Shown: positions 11,218 through 21,644, counted from the first letter of the stretch. The stretch is DNA of 64,000 nt from Hygrocybe punicea (GCA_963556145.1 OY744469.1:248001-312000), one strand, 5' to 3'. Translations and numbers: made by a program. Notes: generated by a model not told the origin, from the letters alone.

Positions 11218-14200
11218 TGATGAGGGCCCTCCAGTCAGGGGTGGCTAGCTTGAATCCAATTCTGCGAATGCCTTCAACCAAGGATCCTCTAATAGCTTTG
11301 AGGAAACTGATGTGAACATCAAATGTAGACATGTGGTCTGGCTCAGCTGTTAAGATTCTTGCAGCAGCTAAGTCCTGATGAGAGGAGCCAGCATTGGAGA
11401 TGGTGAAGGAATACACTTGAATGGGTGATTGAGGGCGAATAGGAGGTGCTTCCATGCGAAGCTGAGTGAGTAGATTGGATTCTGGATATAATGGGCCTGA
11501 TCTGACACTAAATGGGGATCTGGGATCCTTGGAGGGAAATAAGGGCGAAATGCGTTCTCCTGCATTTAAGGCATTGGCACGATCAAATGGAAGTCTGGCA
11601 TATTCATCAGAGGGGGTATTGATTTCCTCACCCTCTGGCAAGGACCAAGTATTGTCTGAGACAGGTGGCAATTGTAACAAAGGTATATCTTCAAGTGGGG
11701 GTGGTGTAGGCGAAAGCGATATCAAGCCTGGAGGGGAATCGAGCGGCTGCTGGGCTTCTTCAATGGCCTGACTGAGGTCTGAATTAAATTCTGTTATTGC
11801 TTCTGAATCTGGGGAATCAGACCTAGTCCAAGCGAACCATTCTAATTCTTCATCTGAGTCTGTGTCCATGGATTCATCAGAAGATGAATTAATGTCCTCA
11901 GAAGAGGACACACTGATAGGTCTAGTCCTAGATCCAGGTTCCTGATAAGGCTGAGGTAGAGATGAATTTATGGAAGTGGTATGAGGAATAATGATGGTGA
12001 GTGGATCTGGTTTGGGGCTTAGGATCTTGACAGCCTTATTTTCAGAGTCACTCCCAGAATAAACAGAAGAAGATGATTGAGAATCTACAGACATAGAAGT
12101 ATTTTTAATATCTATGTATTTATTTGAAGAATATAAATAATTATCACTATTATTATTTAAATCTGGCAAAATTTCCTCAAAGATAGGAGACTTAGGAGAA
12201 TATTCTAAATCACCATATAGATCATCAAAAGACATAGAAGGGGAGCTAGAGACTAAAGGTACAAAATTTTCACTACTATTAAAGGGGGTAAAAGGGGGAG
12301 TAGGCAAATAAGAAGTAGCAGGGAACCAAATGTTTCCTACATCGGAACCAGGGGTGGCATGGTTGGAGACGTCTGATAAGAGGTCCGGATCGCTGGGGGG
12401 CTGGGAAATCGGCTCGCGTCCCAATTCGGCATGAGGAGGGGGTGGAAATGCGTAATTTACCTCTGCGTGGTTGTAAAGCATGCGGGGCGGTTCGAGCACG
12501 ACGGGGTTGATATATCTGACCTGGCCGACGGGCCAGTCCCAGTCGTCATCAGCAGGGAAAACAAATTCGGGGGTTTTCGTGGAAGTGGGGTAGTGATTGA
12601 TGAGACCGGGCGAAGTGTCGCGTAAATGGGCATCAAGCGGCATATTGAGACCAGGTGGGAGTCCGTGGTCATAAACGAGCGCCGCCGGGGCGCTACGTTC
12701 ATGATTTGCCGGTATATAGTTAGTGGATTCGAGGAGGGATGCAACTAACGGCGCGCGCGGAGAAGTGGGGATAATAACGTCGAGGAGGTCACTATCAGGG
12801 ATGGCGTTGTGGCCGTTCATGGGTTCCGTGCGTATTGCGAGCTGAACGGTGGCCGCCGGGGCCGTATAATCGTCAAAAGAAGGCTTTTTCGTGAGTGAGG
12901 TAAAATCCGGGCATTTTTCGTGAGCGGGGTGCCTAGTACACACCGTGCAACCTGGCCATTCTACTTCCCCTTCATCACCTGCCTCGTATCCGTCACGATC
13001 TGTATGTTCGAACAGGTCGCGGCTGATGTCGAGGGCGGAATGGTGAATGTCATTGGTGGGGGCCGTTGAGTGGACTTCGGATCCCCGGAAATGAAAGAAA
13101 TTGCTGTCCGTGGTCGCGGAAAGGTCCGTGGTACCATCTGCGAGGGTCGAAGTATTTTCCGGAGGCATGGTAGTAGTCAGGGAGGGGCGTCTACGGCCAC
13201 GCTCCGTGTACTGTAGTGGAAGTCGTTTGTCAGTGAACAGATGAAGCGGGATCTTTCCCACCTCGTAGTCCCATTCCCAGCCTTCGATTGGGCTCCAACC
13301 GCGCGCCTCGTCGTTGGTCAACAACGATTCGCGGTCGTCCTCGCCAGTGAGCGTGATAGTGGGGACAGAAGAGCCAACCGTGGGAATCCGCGTGACCGGT
13401 AAGTTAATGGGGTTACGGGGCGGTTCTAAGGGCGGAATAATGTCGCCGGGGCGCGTGCGAGGGTCACGAGTGGTCACTGGGAAAGAATAAAAGTCCTCTA
13501 TGTAAGGAGGAGGGACAGGGGGAGGAGAAAAGTTCTCCTCAGTAGAAGGGTTAGCAAATGGGTAAAATTGAAAAACTAAATGTCCCATCCTTAAAGAGGG
13601 GGGGACACTTGGAGAATTTATTGTAGCTAGAGAAGCATTTAATAAAATTCCGTGCTCAAAAGGAACACCAAGGGAATCAATCCCCGGAGAAAGCCTATAT
13701 CCTACAGTGGCAGCAATCAAAAATTTACTTAAATGGGGAGATTGGTAATCAAGGGAATTTCCCAAAAAGGAAGTGATAAGTCGGCCAGCATCTGGATGAC
13801 CATTGGAGTGGATCCCTTCTACAGGGAGAGGAAGAGGGTGGTTATTGATCATAAAAGGTGGGATCTGGGGGGTTTGTGCAGCAGACATGGCTACTGTCTC
13901 TCCCATTTCTTCAGAGTTTTTATAGCAATTCCTATCTAAATTTCCCTGGTGTGAAAATCCATTTCTTATCTTTCTCCTTTTAGAAAATTCAGATTCTTCA
14001 TTGTTCATGTCATCACAATGGGCTATGGACAATGCAAAAAGTTTCGAGCCATCATATGCATTTTTGGGGATATTGAAGCATGAGATACTTTTATCTCCTT
14101 TTACTTCAGACTTATCCTTATCCAAATAAGGCTTATCCTGTAAGCATGTAATCATTTCGGTAAAATAATTCGGTTTAAGCGGAGTTTGAAATTGCGGATT

Positions 14201-16861
14201 ATAGCGGACTAATGCCTTATTTTGTTCATAAGACTTAGTTAAAGGAATTGTAGTGGTTTCTTCAAGTTCCATAGGTAAAGTGCATAAATAGGATGTTGAG
14301 GCATGGGCAGTAGTAGCTCCTCTGATGTGATTAACTTGAGAATGGCTTGGTGTGACCATTAGTTCAAATCTGTTTGTCAAATCTTCAGGATTCTTGAATA
14401 CTAAATATGTACCATCTATTCTTTCATCAATAGAAACATAGTTGCCTCTTTGCCATGGTCTTCCAAGTAATAAATCAAATGGCACTGTCTCTCCTATGTA
14501 AAGATTGGCATAGGTAAGGACACCACCACAAGTCAATGGAACTTCTGAGACCAATCCTTTTAATGTTCCTTCACCTCCATTAGCATCATTCATTGTGAGA
14601 ATTTTTCCTACATCCATAGGTCTTTGGATAATTTCTTTCCAGACTTTTTTACTAATCACATTTAACTGGGATCCAGTGTCAATGATGGCTTCAATAGGTC
14701 TTCTATCACATTCCATCTGAAGCCTGATTAACACTCCACGATCCTTGGTTATGAATGAGCTTGCAATGGCAGATACCTTTGCATTCTTTCTCTTGATCAT
14801 GTCTGTTAATTGCTCAGATAATTCCTTGGAAGAAGCTAATACTTCACGAACGCGCAGGGTAACTGGTGTGTCAAGGATTTGATTGACAACTTGAGTTTCT
14901 CCAATATTGACTGAAATTTCAGATTGTCTGGGAGTGGGCTTTGGACGAGTTATGGCATTATGTCTTTCAGCCATGATCTTGTTCTTATCTATGTTTGCCT
15001 TGTGTCCTTGTATATGAGTCTTGGCTGGCTTTGTTGGAGAAGGATCTATCATCTCCACATCTGAATCTGTGTCTGAAGGAATATGTATTGGGGCTCTTAT
15101 ATCCATTGGAACAGGTTGTTTTGTATGCAGATCTTCTGTAGGATGGAATGGGTTTGTCTTCTTGAGAGCAAAAGGTAATGGTGCGGGTACATGTGCTTGA
15201 GCTTGCTTCTGTGCTGAAAGAGGGCCGGGTTTGACTGGGCCTTTAGGAATGGGTGGCAGTACTGTATTAGGCCTTATATTCTCTTTTCCTTTGGCCTTAA
15301 TACCTGTGGGAGGATATACTCCATCTAATACTTCCTTCCTTGCTGCACCAATTTTCTGTGGTCCTCTGACTGCAGGCAGGATTTGTATTTCTTCTTCCTT
15401 GATTGTAGGTATAGTATATGCTTCAAAATCTTCTTCAGCATCAGATTGATAGTAATCAGAGAATTGATCTTGTAATACATAGAAGTGTGACTGGACATTG
15501 CTGGCCTTTTCAGCTACATGTCTATCAATTGCTTGTACAAATGTCTCACCCATATTTCTGCGAATTATTGAGCCATCTGGATAAACAATCCTTCCAAGAC
15601 CATCCTTGGTTATCTTGCCTGTCTTGAGTAATTCATTTATTTGGAAACATGTTTGCATTCCATGTCCTTGTCCTCCACAACCATAGCAGGTCATGGGTCC
15701 TCTTTGTTCATTGGAAGGAGTAAACGAATTGGTAGGGGTAAACGAACTAGTAGAAGGGTTTGGTGGAAGGCCAACACTATTGGCAGCTGAGATTTTGAAG
15801 GGAGGTCTTTGTGTTTGCTGTGACTGTGCTTGCTTTTGCTGAGGTTGTTTCAACTCAGGTGGGCTAATACAGTGAGCAATGTCTGGATCTAGCTTCAAGG
15901 CTCTATAGTATGCTAGTCCATACTTAATATCATCCAAAGAAAGCTTTCCCATTTGCTTGATTAAAGACTCTACTTCATTCTGGTGTGATGATGATGTGGA
16001 GGTAGACTTCCTGTCTATCCCCTTCCTGCCATTATCTTTCTTCTCAGTTTCTTTCCTTACTGTCTTCTTAAATAGTTCATCATCTGAATCATATGCCTTG
16101 GATTTGAATGCCTTCTTCTTCTTGCTAGCTTTCTTTCTCTTGATGCAGGCTTCATAGTCACTATCTGTATCATACTCTGATGAATCATCTGTATCAGAGT
16201 CTTCTGAAACAGAGTTGTCTAGTCTTCCTGGTATATCTGAATCTGAATCTGCTAGATTCATGTCAAACCTATTCCTTTCAAATAGAGTTTCTGCAACCTT
16301 AATGACATCTTTCATAGGGAATGGAGATGTGACATCTAAAGGTGTTGATCCAGTGTTGAGACGTGTCTCAATGATATGTCTGAGGTTCTTGTTGATTCCA
16401 TGCCAGAAGTATGCAGCCTTTTCATCTGCAGAGATCTTCTTCTTGCTCTCTAACCATCCTGCAATAGTAATGAACCTGCGTTCATATTGCTTCCATTTGG
16501 TGAGAGTTCTGATCTGCTTAAGTTTCCAAATGCGTGCAAGGGTCATGAGATCTCTAACAATGTATCTTGTTTCCTTTAGGGCAGCATCAAAGTAGCGAGT
16601 AATATCTTTCTCAAGAGTATTCCAGTCCTGGGATATGTAACTCTCCAGGGCTTCAATGAGCTTGACTACTTTGGTGGAGCAGTAATCTACAATCCTTTCA
16701 CATTTCTCTTTATCAGAAACAGCATAGGATTTGCACATTTGATTGTAATGCCTTAAGAATCTCTTGACTTCTTCATAGCTTCCTTTGAATTTAGCTGGGG
16801 CAGACTTCTGCCCTAGCAGGGGCATCATGTCTGGGGTACGAGTACTGGTGCTTGTGGACAT
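10880..16861 (-). CDS. Element A Gag-protease with a very long C-terminal extension
   Basis: 1993 codons from ATG at 16861. Residues 1-210 are a helical capsid-like Gag region. An acidic and basic low-complexity stretch follows, then a zinc knuckle CYGCGGQGHGMQTC (CX2CX4HX4C, about residue 391). A retropepsin is at about 715-850 with the active site AIIDTGSQLNVIS and the flap/core LLLGRPWQRGNY. The remaining 1100 residues are unusual: mostly Pro/Ser/acidic and disordered, with a second cysteine-histidine cluster (GCTVCTRHPAHEKC, about 1304) and a folded-looking C-terminus (ISFLKAIRGSLVEGIRR onward). DNA for residues about 1124-1507 (12340-13490) is distinctly GC- and CpG-rich against AT-rich flanks. 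The protein is longer than typical Ty3 Gag-PR of 300-500 aa. Stop is at 10880. Confidence 0.92.
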   Translation of the reverse strand: MSTSTSTRTPDMMPLLGQKSAPAKFKGSYEEVKRFLRHYNQMCKSYAVSDKEKCERIVDYCSTKVVKLIEALESYISQDWNTLEKDITRYFDAALKETRYIVRDLMTLARIWKLKQIRTLTKWKQYERRFITIAGWLESKKKISADEKAAYFWHGINKNLRHIIETRLNTGSTPLDVTSPFPMKDVIKVAETLFERNRFDMNLADSDSDIPGRLDNSVSEDSDTDDSSEYDTDSDYEACIKRKKASKKKKAFKSKAYDSDDELFKKTVRKETEKKDNGRKGIDRKSTSTSSSHQNEVESLIKQMGKLSLDDIKYGLAYYRALKLDPDIAHCISPPELKQPQQKQAQSQQTQRPPFKISAANSVGLPPNPSTSSFTPTNSFTPSNEQRGPMTCYGCGGQGHGMQTCFQINELLKTGKITKDGLGRIVYPDGSIIRRNMGETFVQAIDRHVAEKASNVQSHFYVLQDQFSDYYQSDAEEDFEAYTIPTIKEEEIQILPAVRGPQKIGAARKEVLDGVYPPTGIKAKGKENIRPNTVLPPIPKGPVKPGPLSAQKQAQAHVPAPLPFALKKTNPFHPTEDLHTKQPVPMDIRAPIHIPSDTDSDVEMIDPSPTKPAKTHIQGHKANIDKNKIMAERHNAITRPKPTPRQSEISVNIGETQVVNQILDTPVTLRVREVLASSKELSEQLTDMIKRKNAKVSAIASSFITKDRGVLIRLQMECDRRPIEAIIDTGSQLNVISKKVWKEIIQRPMDVGKILTMNDANGGEGTLKGLVSEVPLTCGGVLTYANLYIGETVPFDLLLGRPWQRGNYVSIDERIDGTYLVFKNPEDLTNRFELMVTPSHSQVNHIRGATTAHASTSYLCTLPMELEETTTIPLTKSYEQNKALVRYNPQFQTPLKPNYFTEMITCLQDKPYLDKDKSEVKGDKSISCFNIPKNAYDGSKLFALSIAHCDDMNNEESEFSKRRKIRNGFSHQGNLDRNCYKNSEEMGETVAMSAAQTPQIPPFMINNHPLPLPVEGIHSNGHPDAGRLITSFLGNSLDYQSPHLSKFLIAATVGYRLSPGIDSLGVPFEHGILLNASLATINSPSVPPSLRMGHLVFQFYPFANPSTEENFSPPPVPPPYIEDFYSFPVTTRDPRTRPGDIIPPLEPPRNPINLPVTRIPTVGSSVPTITLTGEDDRESLLTNDEARGWSPIEGWEWDYEVGKIPLHLFTDKRLPLQYTERGRRRPSLTTTMPPENTSTLADGTTDLSATTDSNFFHFRGSEVHSTAPTNDIHHSALDISRDLFEHTDRDGYEAGDEGEVEWPGCTVCTRHPAHEKCPDFTSLTKKPSFDDYTAPAATVQLAIRTEPMNGHNAIPDSDLLDVIIPTSPRAPLVASLLESTNYIPANHERSAPAALVYDHGLPPGLNMPLDAHLRDTSPGLINHYPTSTKTPEFVFPADDDWDWPVGQVRYINPVVLEPPRMLYNHAEVNYAFPPPPHAELGREPISQPPSDPDLLSDVSNHATPGSDVGNIWFPATSYLPTPPFTPFNSSENFVPLVSSSPSMSFDDLYGDLEYSPKSPIFEEILPDLNNNSDNYLYSSNKYIDIKNTSMSVDSQSSSSVYSGSDSENKAVKILSPKPDPLTIIIPHTTSINSSLPQPYQEPGSRTRPISVSSSEDINSSSDESMDTDSDEELEWFAWTRSDSPDSEAITEFNSDLSQAIEEAQQPLDSPPGLISLSPTPPPLEDIPLLQLPPVSDNTWSLPEGEEINTPSDEYARLPFDRANALNAGERISPLFPSKDPRSPFSVRSGPLYPESNLLTQLRMEAPPIRPQSPIQVYSFTISNAGSSHQDLAAARILTAEPDHMSTFDVHISFLKAIRGSLVEGIRRIGFKLATPDWRALINERPSNDPVRYYFNHKCLLFRFLEEGVSEGLPEPATEYFRPLHFTESNPLLEEEEITFLKNSSIIFRSNRRMLLSDAINAVLDMRFRRPEAVADLLKEGYFDPPKYLKSTIT
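12340..13490 (-). other. GC/CpG-rich segment inside Element A gag ORF
   Basis: By eye this 1.15-kb stretch is clearly higher in GC and CpG than the AT-rich, CpG-poor gag sequence on both sides, yet the reading frame continues through it. It encodes the Cys-His cluster and a Pro/Asp-rich region. Composition suggests acquired sequence. Confidence 0.6.
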
Positions 16862-16906
16862 TGTGTATTAGAGGTATAGAAATACTTGGGTTATTTGGAT
16901 TAAAAA

Positions 16907-16925
16907 CCCCTCGCGGTGGGCTCCA
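16907..16925 (-). other. Element A primer-binding site
   Basis: Four nt inside the 5' LTR edge the minus strand reads TGGAGCCCACCGCGAGGGG. TGG at the start pairs with the CCA end of a tRNA, so tRNA priming is likely. I cannot name the tRNA. Confidence 0.6.
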
Positions 16926-16929
16926 ATTT

Positions 16930-18337
16930 TGTTATGTGAATGTTTGTTTCACCAAGAATTACCGGAGTTGACTTTGTTCAGGTATCTTCTTGTTGTTCGT
17001 GGGTTTTTAATATCTAAATAACCTATCAGGAAGGGGTTTGTGGGTATATGTACTATATGAATCAATAGAATGTAATAGTGAGGTCTCTTCAATTAAGAAT
17101 TGAGACTTTGAGTAGGTATGAATAGCAATTGGGTGTGTGATGTACTGAAAATACTAATATTCACTACTAGAATATAAAAATATGAACTAATGAATACTGA
17201 TAACAATATTCACCAGTTGAATATGGACAGTTTTGGCTACAGGGCCTATTCAATCAAGAGTATCTCTGGGTATTATAATATCTGACTTAAATCCGAAGCT
17301 TCAAACGCACATTGGCTACTAGTTCAGGGATATCTTTAATACCTTTTGAATACTCTGTTTTTTGTTTAGGATGAAACCTTAACCTTAGAAGTGTATCTAT
17401 TTAGGATGAAACCTTAACCTTAGAAATGTATCTAGCTGACTAATGCTGACTAATGAATTGATTGAACTGAGTGAACTGGGTGAATTCTCCTTGATGACAA
17501 GGGGAACTCAGGGAATGATAGAATAAGAGTGAACTAGACTGGATTGCAAGCACTAGCTACTACAATGAGTAACTACTAGTACTAAGAGAATGAGGGATCA
17601 CACTGTGTGAACCCAACTGAGAGTGACTACTGAGTGGTGAGGGGGGAAATCCTACTGACTACTGGAATTTGGGGGCCCTATTTATACTGTTGGAGAACAA
17701 TGGGGGACTGAGAACAATGGGAAAGTGAGAACAATAGGACTGAGTCATGAGAACAATGGATGGCATCAAAGAGGCTGTGAACAATGGGCTCTATCTCCAT
17801 TTGGACTGTTTAGAACAATAGACTGCTCAGAACAATAGACCATTGTCTTTATGTAAGCAGAATATCACAATCACTCTCTGATGCATCCTATCTTATCATT
17901 ATCTTATCATCCTCTTGTTCACATCTTATCTAATCATTTCCCATTATCTAGCTGAGCCGCTTTTGATCAATACAAGTAAACAAGATTTGTAATCAATCCA
18001 TTATTGCTAATATAGGTAACAATGCTAGTTGGGCTTGTCTCCTTGCACGCGCAATACAGAGAAATATATAATAAATACTAATGAGTGGGGGATGTGCCTC
18101 TGTGCACCATACATAAACGGCTAGGTCTGGGCATTACTAGTGAAGCCATAATAAATGATATAAAGGTAAGCATATATGCTATTTGTGTCTGTTCACTAGC
18201 ATGCGTAATGTGGAAAGGCATAGAATGGGTACTAATGAGTGTAGGTGTGCATCCATAGTGTTGCACTTAAATATCTAAGTCCGTGGTCCGATGGTAAACC
18301 CATGACATTACACCCAAAAACACTTGGGGTCATGACA
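16930..18337 (-). repeat. Element A 5' LTR
   Basis: 1408 bp, identical by eye to 3284-4691. In sense orientation U3 begins at 18337, the ATTGTTC array lies at 17842-17693, and the TATA box TATAAATA at 17686-17679, so transcripts should start near 17650 and run leftward through gag and pol. Confidence 0.95.
17679..17842 (-). promoter_or_regulatory. Element A 5' LTR core promoter: ATTGTTC array plus TATA box
   Basis: Seven sense-strand ATTGTTC(T) motifs (17693-17842) sit immediately upstream of TATAAATA (17679-17686). All copies of this LTR keep the cluster. HMG-box factor binding is an inference from the motif core. Confidence 0.6.
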
Positions 18338-18922
18338 GCGGAGATGCTCATACTGGATGTACAACTTCAGGATATTCTCCTGGGCATCTTGCTATTGTTT
18401 GCCTGGATCTCCATCTGCTCTTTCTCCCACTCCATTGCCATAGTCGAGTAACGTAGTTGCAGCCTTTCTGTTCTGTACTTCTCAATTTTGACCTCTACCT
18501 CCTTCATGATTTGTTGATGTTCACGCTCCTTCTTCCAATCCATCATGTCCACAGTAGTGATGTAAATGTTATCTAGATTTCCACCTGGGATTTGTTGCTC
18601 AAGTTTTGAATGAGATCATTGTCCACCTGCACAAGGAGGGCCATGTGGAGGTGCTGAACCACAATGGCCCCATGCAGGTGTGTGTAGCAAAGAATGCTGC
18701 ATGGAAATAGCACTGGTGGTGTGGCAGCAGGTGAACCACTCATCAATGGTGTGATTGGAGATGGGATTGGGCTGGGAGATGATTGGTTTGAACTTGGATA
18801 GGGTGAATAATGGGGCGATGATGATGTAGATGCATGATGAAACTCAGGTTGACGCAGGGTGGAGAAATCCAATGGACCAGATGTTTCCGGTGAATGGATG
18901 AATGGACTGGGTGGTGTGGGTA
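18338..18922 (-). pseudogene. Harbinger-1 partner gene (Myb-like), middle fragment
   Basis: Minus-strand frames give a proline/serine-rich stretch (SSPHYSPYPSSNQSSPSPIP) followed by a charged coiled-coil segment (DWKKEREHQQIMKEVEVKIE, then EKYRTERLQLRY and WEKEQMEIQAN). The coiled coil followed by a Pro-rich tail is typical of the Myb/SANT-like companion protein of PIF/Harbinger elements. The fragment lies between the GCGG duplication of Element A (18338-18341) and the GGGTA duplication of the family C LTR (18918-18922). Stop codons and frame changes mark it as dead. Confidence 0.6.
18918..18922. repeat. Target-site duplication GGGTA (left) of family C LTR copy 1
   Basis: GGGTA here matches 20571-20575 on the other side of the LTR. 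A 5-bp duplication with TG...CA ends supports an LTR rather than a DNA transposon. Confidence 0.85.
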
Positions 18923-20570
18923 TGTTACATTTTTCAACTCCGCAACTCCGATTCCGACTCCGCTACCCACGATGACGATTCCACTTTACCATACCTTCCT
19001 TTTTCGTTCCCCTTTACCTTTTGTCTTCTTTTGGACATCATTGTTTATTCTTGTTCTTGTTCTCTTTTCTCCTTTCTTCTAGAACAATCCAGACTGACCA
19101 TGGACATATCCTCACGTTACCTTGCTGTACCCGAATAATCTCCTTGCCGACAGACATCATCGCTATTGTCTTTTCCCTCGCCCTGACATATTGTTGACTT
19201 TATCCCACAACAAACCGATTCACAATGGCTGTACTCCTGACACAGCTAATTACCATAATCATCATTGGCAGCATCGCCATCACCTTCCTCATCGGTTTTT
19301 ACCTTGTTATGATCTATCTTTGGCATCAGTACCGAAACCCTTCTGCCATCGATACTTCCGACCTCCACCTCGACAATATATCGACATGTAATTGACAATT
19401 GCCATTCTCGGATATTTGGTTTCCATATGCATACCCTGTGCCTACCATTATCCTCCCTGATTATCCGACGACATTCCTCACCTGCATGCATGCCCTGAAC
19501 AATCCCCGATCACAAGACATTTCACTGTTCTCTCTAATCCAACCATCACTGAAGCACATTCTTTTGGACTTCGACCACAGACCATACAACTTCCCAAACA
19601 GTGAACCAACCCCTATCGCATATTGTTCACACGACATCACTTCATTGCAGTACCCGACATCTTATTCCCACAGCTTGTCACTCGTGCCATGACTCGAAAC
19701 CTGGACCCACATTCATTTAACCTTTTCCATCCATAACCTTGATACCTCCCACACTCGTTTATAACAATACCCTTTCTTGGACGAATACCAACATCAGGTG
19801 GACCGCATTGTTCCACAGACAGGACAAGACATTACTCCTCGATACGTCATCGACACAGACATCATCATCCGGTACAGCTTATGCTGTTCACATGTCTGAC
19901 CTCAACTATCCCACCATCCTAGTTGGTTTTCCCTCCATACATTCCTTTGTTTTCCTTTATGCCAACTTTGTCGCTATGTCCCCGCTACCTCAAGACACTC
20001 TCATCACCAATCCTACACTGGACAATACCCATCTTCTACCCGACTGTGCAATGCACTTGCCAGACTGCGCACTTGCCTGTTACAGCAAGTGTAGACCCTG
20101 AATAGGCAATTCTGCACATCACATGATCCGATGACAAATCATCCGAGTCATCCGGACCCCCTCTATTCCTCAATGACACCCGGGCCTCCAGTTGGATCGT
20201 GAGAACATCGACATGAGGACGCCTCATGTCTGCCTCATGGTGAAAACATGGTGTAGTTGGACATGTTGTAGCTTCATGGTTGTATTCCTATTGACCTCCC
20301 CTCAAGACCAGCCACTATATGTACTGTTCTTGTTGTTGGTTCGGACTTTTTCTTCTTTTCCTTTCCTTACGTTTAGTCTGGTTCTTGGGGCAAACTCATC
20401 TTGTTTTGGGTAACCCCCACGGCTCGCAATGACACTAGACCTTGACCTCCCCTGTTAGCAGTGTTGTCTTAGCTGTAAGCAACAATGAAAGCTGCTGTTC
20501 TCCCCTCTGGAAGCCGATCCCCTGTTAAGTTGATTGTTGCCGGAGCCCGCTGCAGAAGCGATCCGTAACA
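18923..20570 (+). repeat. Family C solo LTR, copy 1
   Basis: 1648 bp from TGTTACA to CCGTAACA, flanked by GGGTA. Long U3 with embedded ORFs, a weak TATA (CTATATGTACTG) near 20315, the conserved ACGTTTAGTCTGG about 50 bp further, and a U5 ending in TTGTTGCCGGAGCCCGCT, which resembles the end of the Element B LTR. Related copies are at 28090, 37657, 54393 and, partly, 30084. Confidence 0.88.
19225..19395 (+). CDS. LTR-encoded transmembrane microprotein (family C copy 1)
   Basis: A 56-aa ORF from ATG inside U3. After MAVLLTQ comes a long hydrophobic helix (residues about 8-33, with IGSIAITFLIGFYLVMIYLW), then a polar tail (HQYRNPSAIDTSDLHLDN). It predicts a single-pass membrane peptide. All four long family C copies keep the ORF with the same start and stop. 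Its TGA stop is followed by CAATTG and by a further in-frame ORF to 19692 (QLPFSDIWFPYAYPVP...), so readthrough would give about 154 aa. No known family is recognised. Confidence 0.55.
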   Translation: MAVLLTQLITIIIIGSIAITFLIGFYLVMIYLWHQYRNPSAIDTSDLHLDNISTCN

Positions 20571-21644
20571 GGGTAGATTAAGAGGATGGATTTCTTATGG
20601 GCTGAGTCACTGCTGAGGCCTGGAAAGATGACTGAAATAGCAATGATAGCAATGATGGCAGTCATGGAGCAATTACCATTCAGGGACTATCTGGAGCTGA
20701 GACCATATGCCCAAAAGGGAGAGTATCTTCACTAGGCAGTGTGGCTCTGTCAACAACCTCAGCATCCTGGCCATCAGTCATCATATTGTCAGGTGGCTCT
20801 ATGTGTGCTGCATTGGGAAATAGCAGCATGTGCACTTCGACTTGAAGATCTTGACCTGGTTGTGAAGACACAACATGAGGGTTGTAACTTGGAATGGATC
20901 TCCAATAGCCATGCAGACAAGAAAATCATGGAAAATCATGCTGACCCATCACTAAGGCATCCATCTTTGAATCAGCCCTATTTTCAGGCCTGCAATGAGA
21001 ACACTCACTCGCAAGATTCTGGTGCTCCAGGTGCACTGTTAACTGCTCCCATGTCAAGCCAGAACCAGCGGAGCTGAGGAGCATACATTTCTCATGATAT
21101 TTCTTCTTGAGACTTTATTAATGGCATCAGCACCAAGGAAAAAGGCAGAAACAGGTTGCACATATGTAGTAATTCAATCTGCAACTGATTTTGTGAACAT
21201 TGTGGGGTTTTCTTGGTAGTGCCACAGATAATGAGGATTTCAGTCATTTCCAAAGATGTGTTGTGCAATCATTGCATGATACATGGATTTCTGTGTTTTG
21301 CCAACATCCTGATGATGCCCTTCAGCTCTTGTATCTTGAGTTGAATTGAAAAAAAGCATGTGTCACTCAGCAGGGTATTCATCCAGCCAGTTGATGAGCC
21401 TTTCAGTCCTGGATGAATCATGTGAATTAGACCAGGAAACCTTGAAGGTCTCGACAGCAGCCCCAGGGGTTTGCTTCTGCTTTCCTTTTGGAGGCATGCG
21501 GGGTTGTTTGGTGGATGGAGATGAACAATGGGGTGAGTTATTGATTTCCCTTCTGTGTTTTCCTACCGTGACCTTGTTTGTCATGTAATCCATTTTGTAC
21601 TCCAAACTCAGAAAGTATGCTGGGCTTTGTGGGCTGTTCAACAT
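20571..21644 (-). pseudogene. Harbinger-1 partner gene (Myb/SANT-like), 5' fragment
   Basis: Minus strand from 21644: an N-terminal region with MPPKGKQKQTPGAAVETFKV and a trihelix/Myb-like segment (WSNSHDSSRTERLINWLDEY, then MYHAMIAQHIFGND in a shifted frame), followed by a polar middle (PPDNMMTDGQDAEVVDRATL). Stops and frameshifts interrupt it. In intact relatives this protein binds the element DNA with the transposase. The fragment continues across the family C LTR into 18338-18922 and across Element A into 3073-3283. Confidence 0.62.

Larger units (their letters stand above)
3284..18337 (-). mobile_element. Element A: complete 15-kb Ty3/Gypsy LTR retrotransposon
   Basis: The element is bounded by 1408-bp direct repeats (3284-4691 and 16930-18337) that start TGTTATG and end TGACA, appear identical by eye, and are flanked by GCGG. 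In sense (minus) order it has the 5' LTR, a primer-binding site, a gag-protease ORF (16861-10880), an RT-RNase H-integrase ORF (11217-6769) with an extra C-terminal domain, a third ORF (5492-4926), and the 3' LTR. Order PR-RT-RH-IN defines Ty3/Gypsy. No stop codons break the long ORFs, so the copy looks young and possibly competent. It landed inside the Harbinger-1 partner gene. Other copies in the window are solo LTRs at 23026-24396 and 59144-60502. Confidence 0.95.

Noticed and set aside
18923..20570. Family C as a DNA transposon because of TGTTACG/CGTAACA inverted ends
   Set aside because: TG...CA termini, 5-bp duplications, TATA box with U5-like tail, and similarity to the Element B LTR end fit a solo LTR better.
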